Shown here: piece after piece, positions 55,909-64,000 of the stretch
Position numbering within the stretch: position 1 is the first letter of the stretch
Layout of the letters: the number at the start of each line of letters is the position of its first letter
Source: Canna indica
Lineage: Eukaryota > Streptophyta > Magnoliopsida > Zingiberales > Cannaceae
DNA length: 64,000 nt
Assembly (NCBI GenBank): GCA_034359265.1
Contig: CP136890.1
Span: 70,929,501-70,993,500 of the forward strand
Reading direction: 5' to 3'
Program-made: the position numbers and the translations under genes
The notes under the pieces: generated by a model
Told to the model about the DNA's origin: nothing
The model's database searches: none
The model's input: only the letters and a program-made list of their open reading frames with translations

Positions 55909-55962
55909 AAGGTTATGGATTGAGATTTCACCGTCTCCTCTACATCTAGTCTCGATCTTGAA

Positions 55963-57317
55963 ATGGCTCTAGAGTCGGTAGCGTCTTCACCTCCTAGGTT
56001 CGATGACTCAAACTTTGGTCTTTGGAAATATAGAATGTACACTTATTTAAAAACTAAAGGTTTTGGTGTCTTTAACATGTTACATTGGAAATTCATTGAA
56101 CCTAAGGATGATATGCATGATTGGAGTGAATTAGATAAGAAAATGTTTAAGTGGAGATGCCATGAATTGTATTCTTTGCACATTATCAAATGACATCCTA
56201 GATAAAGTCATGCATTGTTCTTCGGCTTATGACTTATGGGTCTCTTTAAATGTTTTATATAATTATGCCAAAACCGAAGAGATTGACACTTTTAATGAAT
56301 GTGGTGATGACAATGGTCACTCACCTACTACTAATCTTGGTTTTGATGCCCATAGCTCTTCTAGTCAAAGGAGTAGCTCCAAGAGCCGAAAAAGGAAGGT
56401 AGTGTGCCATGCATGCAAGGAAAAAGGGTATGTGAAGAAGAATTGTCCTACCATGAAAAATAAGGCAAAGAAGAGGTCAAAAGCTTCTACATCATCATCC
56501 CATTCAAATGAAGCATCCTCTTACAATGACTATGAAGCTACTTCAAAAGTTTGTCTCATGAGTACAAATGATGAGGTACACTCTTTCCCTTCTAGTGATA
56601 ATAATGATAATGATAGTACTAGCTCTTCTAGTTCATTCAATATGTCATATGAAGAACTAGTTGAGGAATGTCAAAAAAATGTATGTCTTGCTTGTTAGAA
56701 AAGATAAGGAAAATAAGAGGTTGAAAAAGGAAAATGAGATGCTTAATTCTCATTTGCATGAATCCAAACTAGAAAATGAAAAATTGAAATCTAGGTCATT
56801 TGATTCATGCCATGATAATGTAGAACTTGAGCTTAAGGATTTGAAGCTTAAAAACAACAATTTAGAAAATGAGAATTGCATGTTAAAATCTCAATTACAT
56901 GCATTGCATAAATCCATGAATGAATTGAAAGGTGAGATTATTTTCTTGAATACGAAAGTAAATGAATTAAAAAATGCTTCATCTCCTAAGAACACTAGAA
57001 TAAAAAATGTTTATGTAAAGAATGTCAATATTCATCATCATTCTCATGTTAGGCATTCCACATTTAAACCTCATGCTCAAAATAAAAATGGTTCATCTAA
57101 GAATGCTCATGCTCATCATGCCTCCTATGTTAAGCATTCTAACATTAAATCTCATGTCCATGTTAAAAATAAAAAGAAAAATTTTCATGGACATTGCTTT
57201 TGTTGTGGTGTTTATGGCCATGCTATCCATGAGTGTGCTTTTAAAAGAAATCCAAGTGTTGCTAGGACACTTTGGATTCCTAGGCCATCTAACCCACAAG
57301 GACCCAAAGCCATTTGA
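55963..57317 (+). pseudogene. gag of the gag-only copia family
   Basis: Starts MALESVASSPPRFDDSNF with GLWKYRMYTYLKTKGF and a capsid-like region that shifts frame near 56170. It is short in the middle: part of the usual capsid is deleted between LYNYAKTEE and the linker. First knuckle CHACKEKGYVKKNC (near 56410), a Ser/Asp/Asn-rich linker, then after a frameshift near 56670 a long coiled coil (KENKRLKKENEML to LKDLKLKNNNLENE), a His-rich segment and a second knuckle CFCCGVYGHAIHEC (57195-57236). The frame closes at TGA (57315) where related proteins have Trp. No protease, integrase or reverse transcriptase follows. Confidence 0.85.
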
Positions 57318-59133
57318 GTACCAAAAGTTTCATGCTCTTTTGTAGGGGGAGCCACCACATAAGGGTAATGGAAATTGAAGAGTTGAAGTTGACCAAGAAA
57401 TTGAAGGAAAGATCCTTACATGGTTGCAACTTCAAGACTCCCACCTAGATGCCTATGGAAATGAAAGTTGGCATCTAAAAAGTTTTGGTATCATCTCTTA
57501 ACTTTAATTGATCCATTAATAGTTGGAGTTCATGATACATGCTTAAAATTGATTGATTTTCCCCGCTCTTAATATATTTCAAATGATTTTTGCTTTTTTA
57601 ATTTCTCGGTCTCCTCAAAGACGTCCTATGTAGCCTGAAATGGGCTCATGCGACCTTGCGGTTTTAAATCGTAGGCTAATTGTGGCTTTCGGTTTTCAAC
57701 CAATAGGAAGGGTTGGAGATCTTATTTATCAAAATTTCATATTTTGAGATCTCTTGATTCATTTTGTTATCATGAATGATTTATATGAAAATGAATTTAT
57801 GCTATTTAGTGAAGTTGAATTTGGAAAATGATACTTGGTTTTTCACTTCGCTATTTAGTTTGATAGCTTACATGTAGATTTGGTTTCATTTTCTATTAAT
57901 GAAGTATACTTGCAAGTTATTATAAATGGAAGGCTTATTAGTATAAAAAAAAGATTAGTTTGACTAAATCATTATGAATAAGGTATAACTTAGATAAATT
58001 CAAATCTTAATGTTATACCTCAATGCTTAAGCTTAAATAATGTCTCAATACTCATGATTAGAATTGCATGGTAAACCCTTGAATTTGCATGAGTAGGTAG
58101 AATCTTAGCACTTAGGCAAATTTCATTAAATGAAACTTGCTCTAGGTTGATACTTACTATTAGAGACATTCCTTTAAGTCCAAACTAGTTAAACATGTTT
58201 AGAGATCTTACTCTTTGAATATTTCATAATTTAATATCTCTATGATTCATTTTGATAACATGTTAATTCTTTAAAATTAATCTTTACTATCTAGCATAGG
58301 TTAAGGTTTTAAATGAAAATTTGCATTGAATCTTTGCTATTTAGTAAGTTAGCTTGCTAGTTGGCTTATTATTTCATTATGATACTAATGAAGCCCTCTT
58401 GCAAGTTAAGAAAGTGATAAAAATTTGGAAGGATGTGCTATCATGAAGATAATTGAAAAGTAAATGACAAGTTTGGCAAAATTTCTAAGACTAAGGTATG
58501 AATTTAATTTTACAAAAATCTTAGTATAATACTTGAATACTTATGCTTAAGTGATTTCTCTATGCTCATGATTGATTATGCATGATAAATATTTGAATCT
58601 TCATGAGTAGAAAAAATCTTGATAACTTAGCTCATTTCATGATATCATGATATTTATGAAATAGAACTAGGTTAAAATTCTTCTTTAGAGACTTCATTTT
58701 AAGTTAAAAATTTGATGAACATGTTTATGTGTGTTAATGATTAATTGTTATTTGCTTAAAATTGAAAATTCATAAGAGATTGAGCAAATTGAAAACCAGT
58801 TCAATTTAGAGTACTTAAGCTTGAGAAGTTTGACCCAAGTCAACAAATCGACTTGGACATTTCATTTTAAGTCCAAAACTTCATAAACATGTTTAGGAAT
58901 AGGTATGACATGTTTTCATGCACTTAGAGTGAAAAATTCATATGTATACAGATAAAATGGCAATAGAGGTCAATTCATGCTTACCTCTTTTGAACAAAGT
59001 TGACCCAAGTCAAAAATTGACTTAGAGGTTTCATTTTCAATCCATATTTGATGAACATGTTTAGATTTACTCATGTTAGGTATCCATAGGTTTAAGTTTG
59101 AAAAATCATGAGTAAATGATAAGATTGAACTTA
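57318..59133 (+). mobile_element. non-coding interior of gag-only copia, right copy, part 1
   Basis: Sits where pol would be. AT-rich, no domain in any frame. A block of about 165-170 bp recurs in decayed form, with AAACATGTTTA landmarks near 58190, 58725, 58890 and 59055 and CAAGTC/GACTTG pairs between. Confidence 0.8.
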
Positions 59134-59340
59134 CACTACTAGAAATTGAGTCTTCAGCAACGGCTATCAGCAACGGCCGCTCAAGCCGTTGCTATTTGCA
59201 ACGGCATTCTTACGGCCGCTCAAGCCGTTGCAGATATGTTGTATCTGCAACGGCTTTCTAACGGACATGTGAGCCGTTGCTGATGATAACTTATTAGCAA
59301 CGGCTTTCTAACGGACAAGTGAGCCGTTGCTGATAAGTTT
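59134..59340. repeat. CACTA left subterminal repeats
   Basis: About nine AGCAACGGC, CAACGGCTTTCTAACGGAC or GAGCCGTTGC units in both orientations. Confidence 0.9.
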
Positions 59341-60300
59341 ATATAGGTCGCAGATCGCGCTCGACCCTTCTTCCTCCCGCTGCTGCCGCCGCCGCCTCCT
59401 CCTCCCGCCTCTCGCCACCACTGCCGACGCCGACGACGTCGAGCTACCGATGCTGTCGTCCGTCCTCGATCGCCGATTTTAGGTATTCATCGCCGCCCGG
59501 CCGTCTCTTCCCGTTGCGGCCGGCGGGAAATCCGATCGAAAGCCTATTTTTAGGGTTTCGGCCGGCGGCGGTCGGCCGATGGCCGCCGCCGGATCTTGTA
59601 CAGTGTCCGGACACAGTGTACTGGACTCCGGCGCCGGAAAGAGTAGATTTATTATTTATTATTTTTTTATTTATATGTTAATTAATTATTTAGATTAATT
59701 GTTTAATTTGTTAGATTAATTATTAGGGTTTAGATTAATTTTGGAATTGTCCACTTCGGCATTGTGCCGAAATCGTCCACTTCGGACTCTTGCTGAAATC
59801 GTCTAATTTGGACTCGTGTCGGAATTGTCCAATATAGACTCGAACTGTCTCGAAACATTTAGAAAATAATCATCCATCCAACGAGTTGATATGTTTCACG
59901 TACGCATCGACGAGTCGGATATGATTTAGCAAAACCTTAAATCCGTTCGGGGATTGTATGTTCGTGTAAAAGAAGTAGATGATCTTTTATACGACGTACA
60001 ATTATTGAATTGTCCCTGATTGGACAATTTGGGAATATAGTTATTTGTACTGCACTTACGTTTTTATTTTAACTATTATCTAATTATTCTAAATTTCGGC
60101 AACATCTCTCTTGTTCTCCGATACGCGCCCAGATGATATGCGTATTCGGAGAACTGTAGGGAGATGTTGTCGAAATTTAGAATGAAGTTAGCGGTTAAAA
60201 TAAGTACTTAGTGCAATATAAATAACATAAATCCCGAATGGAATAGGACAATCTCACCTAAAGACATTAACCAAAAAAATTGTCATTGATTGACAGAATC
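59341..60300 (+). other. CACTA leader region
   Basis: A GC-rich stretch (59345-59630, CCGCCGCC and GTCGCC words) like a transcript leader, then AT-rich DNA including a hairpin. No ORF of note. Confidence 0.5.
60012..60260. repeat. hairpin inside the CACTA element
   Basis: Arms of about 115 bp (about 60012-60127 and 60140-60260) are near-complementary; for example TTCTAAATTTCGGCAACATC against GATGTTGTCGAAATTTAGAA. The loop is about 12 bp. Confidence 0.85.
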
Positions 60301-60746
60301 ATGTCGACTGATCGAAGTTGGATGTACTGACGTCTTGATCGTGGAGATTTAACGAATGAGTTTCGATTAGGCGTAACGTACTTCCTAAATTTCGCCTATT
60401 CGAATCGGAATTTCGTTAGCATCGATGATCAAATCCGGCTCGAAATAAAGATAGAGCAGATTGGCGAGTAGTCTGTAAGACAAAAGGTAGAGGAAAAATT
60501 GATCCAATAGTAGGAGAAAATGAGCTGATACCTGATATGACACATGGTTTCTATCAAGAAGATGATCCTCCTGCTGTAGATCGTATTATTCCAATACTCG
60601 AGGATGCAGACACAACGTCAATTCAATTAGAAGTTGAATATGCTGATGATGACGATCATGAAATTGAGGAAGCTGGAGATGAAGAAGATGAAGAAGAGGA
60701 AGAAGAGGAAGAATTTGAAGACTATTATTCAGATGATGAGGAATAA
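60301..60746 (+). pseudogene. TNP2 transposase remnant, catalytic core deleted
   Basis: Begins MSTDRSWMY, a stop, then RLDRGDLTNEFRLGVTYFLNFAYSN in pieces that match the transposase-associated N-terminal domain (PF13963-like) of plant TNP2. About 60 codons later the frame changes to a TNP2-like C-terminus: ENELIPDMTHGFYQEDDPPA and a very acidic Asp/Glu tail ending EDYYSDDEE (60746). The several hundred catalytic residues expected between them are absent. The normal protein cuts at the CACTA ends; this one cannot. Confidence 0.7.
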
Positions 60747-60821
60747 TTGTAAAGTATATATTTTATTAAATATATCTCTACTATTTATACAATAATCTGA
60801 TTATATGTCTATTCGACAAAT

Positions 60822-62265
60822 ATGTCTGGTCGTGGTTATCGTCGCAGGAGAGCTTCGGAGTCTCCGATCGGTGAGACTCCTACACTTACTCATACTGCTG
60901 ATCCTCCTGTTATTGATCCTCATGCCGATGATACTGCCGAGGCTAGTACATCCAGACGCAGGCGGCCACGCGGGCCGAACAGGTGGCAGCCTCCACCAGC
61001 CACAGAGTCACGTAGATTTATTAGCGTGATTGGGGAGCGGTAATATATCATGAATTATGAATCATTACAAATTCATTATTATCATAATATAATATTAAAT
61101 TTTATTTTTGTTGTGCAGGTTCGAGCAAGAAGAAGTGTCAAGGAGCATTTCTTCTACTATTCGACGATACATGCACGGGGCATGGCCTACTTGGTCTCAC
61201 GTGCCTAGCGAGCACGTCGACATGTTATGGCGCGAGTTTGAGGCACTTATTATTATTTTTTTACATGCATGATGATTAATATTGGTACTGATATTATTAT
61301 TCTACAGGCTCGCTATACATGGGCTGAGCACCAAAGGCCCTTCATTTACGCTGCCTGGGAGGCTATTTCCCGGGCAAGGTACAACGGGCAGCTGGGGCAG
61401 GCCCGATCCCAGGCGATGGCACGAGCTGGGACTACTAACATCGCGGAGACTCGGGGATACGGCCCCGATTGGATTACTCCGGATATATGGGACCAGCTTG
61501 TGGGAATATGGTCGACGGATCGATGGCAGGAGTTTTCTCGGAATGCGGCTAGAAATCGCATGTCGGGGAGAGCAGCGCGTCACACCGGCGGCTGTATTGC
61601 ATTTGTAGTGCACGCGAACCGTATGGTAAGTATACCTTTTAATTATATATTTTATTTTTTACTATGTGTACTAATTAATGTATTTGTTTTGTAAATATAG
61701 ACGGCGGTGTCGGATGACGGGACTGTCCAGCGACCCTCCCCGATGGCGGTGTTTGAGCGGACTCACCGTCGAGCACATGGGACGGGGGAGTACATCGACG
61801 ACCGCGCTGCATATATTATGGTAACTATATATGTGTTTAAATTATTCATTATATATTTATAATTTAAGTTTTATGATAAATATTAAACAAAAAATCAAAC
61901 TCGAGTAGGAGACCTACAGCCAGACGGCGGTGCAGCGCGGGGGCACCCCCGAGGACTTTGACGCAGCAACGTGAGTCGAGGCCGCAGGTGGCTGGGACCA
62001 TGGCCGCGTATATGGATTTGCAGATAGTGGTCATGCGCGAGCCGTACTAGGGCCACTTGGGGCACCGACCCCTCCGGTCGCTAGTGAGCGGCCGTCCACC
62101 TCTAGATCCAGTTATGATCATAGTAGCAGAATAAGGACTCTAGAGGAGACGGTCGCACGTCAGAGTCAGATGATGACGGAGATGCATGCTATGCTACGCA
62201 ACATGTCAGGTCATCCCGAAGCAGGCATCTCTTCGTCATCATCTCATCCATCGTCCTCGAGTTAG
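60822..62265 (+). pseudogene. TNP1/TnpA-like protein (plant transposase, Ptta/En/Spm, PF03004-like)
   Basis: Five exons inferred: 60822-61039, 61119 to about 61251, 61308-61625, 61701-61820 and 61909-62265. Most junctions have GT-AG; the second intron appears to start with GC. The protein starts MSGRGYRRRRASESP, has a proline-rich disordered N-terminus, then HVDMLWREFEARYTWAEH, YGPDWITPDIWDQLVG, RHTGGCIAFVVHANRM and VFERTHRRAHGTGEYIDDRA, typical of the Transposase_24 family, and a C-terminal coiled segment (IRTLEETVARQSQMMTEMHA). The family binds subterminal repeats. A TGA at 61972-61974 sits inside the last exon, probably in place of Trp; if it stops translation the coiled tail is lost. Otherwise the gene looks well preserved. 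Confidence 0.75.
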
Positions 62266-62589
62266 TCCACGCCGGTGTACACTCAAGCACTCCAGACCCC
62301 GCCATATGATCCAGGCCATCCTCCATCGTTATCGTGAGATTTTTTATATTGACTTTGTTACTGAGATATTGGACTTGTTTAATTTATTTTGTTTGGATAT
62401 TGATACTTCAATTTTGCATTTGAATAGTTTTTATACTATTGTGGATAATTATCAATATAAATATAATTGTTTTGATGTATATCTTGGTGTATTTGTGATG
62501 TGTGAATGAATTTGTGTATGAGTGTATGGGTGTGTGAGTTATGTATCAGATAATGTATCAATGGAAATTTTAAATTTTAATTTTTTTTG

Positions 62590-62964
62590 TTACCAGGTTC
62601 ACATCATCAGCAACGGCTTTCCCACGGCCATCCGTGGGAAAGCCGTTGCTAAAAGTTTATCGAAAGTCGTTGCTGATGACCTACAGCAACGGCTTAGCAA
62701 CGGGCTTTTACTAACGGTGTTGCTACGAGCTCACCGGCCGTTGCTATTAATGTTATCAGCAACGGCTCCGTGTCCGTGGCAAAACCATTGCTGATAATAT
62801 TTTTAGCAACGGCCCGAGCGGCCGTTGCTGATCCGTTGCTAAGTTATCAGCAACGCGATTTTCTGCCACGGCTCCATTGCAACGGCGCCAGCCGTTGCTG
62901 ATGATCTTCAGCAACGGCTCAGCAACGGCATCAGCCGTTGCTGATGCCCATTTTTCTAGTAGTG
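62590..62964. repeat. CACTA right subterminal repeats
   Basis: More than a dozen AGCAACGGC/GCCGTTGCT units in both orientations, sharing spacing with the fragment ending at 54034. Confidence 0.9.
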
Positions 62965-62967
62965 TTA

Positions 62968-64000
62968 GCAAGTTTCATAAAGAAACTAGTTTAGTTTTGA
63001 ATGAAACCATGCTAGGTTGATATCTTGACTTAAGGACATAATTTTCATTTCAAACTTGACACATACTCTTTACATGAGCATCATGTGGTGTCATGAAAGT
63101 TTGAATGAAAATTGAACAAGTTTTAAAAATAACTGAAAATTACAAAAATACCATTTCGACCTACAATTGGTATCAATTTCAGTTATTTCTAGAGAAATAT
63201 AGAAAAATCTTTTTTAAATGATTCTTGAAACTGCACATTCACTGAAAAATCTAATTTTATCAGTAAAAATTTCAAAAAGTTTCATCAAGAATCTGAGTTA
63301 AAGTGAATTTTTGAAGTTGGATTTCGAAAACACAAAGTATCACTTATTTGAAATATCAATCTTTACGATACTTTGATCTTTCTTCAAAAACTTCAAATGA
63401 AACTTTGTTCATGTCATTTGGATTTCATTTCTAATATCATTCACACAATTTCTTGAGTAAAATCATTCCTAGAAATGATTTTGATATCTTGGATGATAGC
63501 TAGAAATATTCATTTGTTTATTAAAATCAATATAGGATGAAAAATGATATTTGAAAATTCTTTTGAGTTCAAACTTTATTCATGCATTTCAAATGACCAT
63601 TTAATATTTGGTATCAAAATTTTCATCCAAAAATTAGTACCAAAGTTTTTCATCGAAAATATGATGTTGTATAGATTTAAAAGTTTGATTCTTTACAAAA
63701 CTTAAAGTATAGGTTGACCTAAGTCAACAACATAACTTAAAAATTTCATCTTAAGCTCAAACTTGATTCATAGACTTACATTATCTCATGTTTGATGTCT
63801 ACATGCCTAAATATGAGAAAAACATGAGTAGATAGCCAAATTTAATACTTAGCACTTTTAATGGTTTCAAGCATACTTTGAATGAAGTAATGCTAAGTTC
63901 ATATTTTGATTATATGACACTAGTTTCATTTCAAACTTGATATACATGTTTCATATGACTATATATTTGTATTTTGAAAGTTTGTATGAAATCAAAAATG
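62968..64000 (+). mobile_element. non-coding interior of gag-only copia, right copy, part 2
   Basis: Continues the sequence interrupted at 59133 and matches 3790 back to about 2750 on the reverse strand of the left copy. By that alignment roughly 0.5 kb plus the 3' LTR lie beyond the window. Confidence 0.8.

Larger units (their letters stand above)
59134..62964 (+). mobile_element. CACTA (En/Spm) transposon, deletion derivative
   Basis: Termini CACTACTAGAAA and TTTCTAGTAGTG, flanked by TTA on both sides (59131-59133, 62965-62967), a perfect 3-bp CACTA duplication. Both ends carry about 250-370 bp of direct and inverted AGCAACGGC units, the subterminal sites bound by the TNP1/TnpA protein. 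Two genes in the usual order: a gutted TNP2 and a TNP1-like gene. The uninterrupted target is visible in the left copy of the host element near 3780-3800. Confidence 0.95.

Overview
This is plant nuclear DNA, almost entirely transposable elements nested in one another, with one clear host gene: an intronless, GC-rich Ovate family protein (31684-32637, +). High GC at third codon positions inside AT-rich flanks suggests a monocot; this is an inference, not a demonstration.

Layout. 1-9.3 kb: fragments of long Tekay-like Ty3/gypsy LTRs (171-790; 4172-9290) interleaved with two reverse-strand LTRs of a Ty1/copia (SIRE-like) family (791-2302 and 6440-7911), the non-coding 3' interior of one copy, and a 5'-truncated LINE with target duplication (7996-8726). 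10.4-14.35 kb: a PIF/Harbinger-like element with TTA duplications, carrying a G-rich minisatellite that hosts a hAT-like MITE. 14.5-27.2 kb: a Tat-type Ty3/gypsy complex on the reverse strand (gag, protease, no reverse transcriptase). On its 3' side an LTR plus accessory-ORF unit is tandemly repeated (period about 1.86 kb), with the accessory ORF antisense to gag-pol; a copia solo LTR (18668-19939) sits inside one of its LTRs. 27.3-31.7 kb: AT-rich DNA with a MITE carrying a 10-bp target duplication, a long-inverted-repeat element and a Mutator-like MITE with a perfect 9-bp duplication. 31.7-34.2 kb: the OFP gene, then a degenerate tandem array of tRNA-Ala-like units. 34.2-51.9 kb: transposon debris, then a Tekay chromovirus (36343-51890) whose integrase is split by a complete reverse-strand copia element (42017-50188, LTRs 1448 and 1439 bp). 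51.9-54.4 kb: debris, a GC-rich minisatellite, a hAT-like MITE end and a CACTA 3' fragment. 54.4-64 kb: a second copy of the left-hand copia family, showing it to be gag-only, interrupted by a CACTA element (59134-62964, TTA duplication) that keeps its TNP1-like gene but has lost the catalytic core of TNP2.

No autonomous element survives: every polyprotein has stops, frameshifts or missing domains. The most interesting signals are the gag-only copia family seen twice in opposite orientation; phased GGTCGACC palindrome arrays upstream of the TATA box in several LTR families; the tandem LTR/antisense-ORF array; and conserved splice-site-like signals in the Tekay-like LTRs. All identifications come from reading motifs, repeats and target duplications; no database search was possible.
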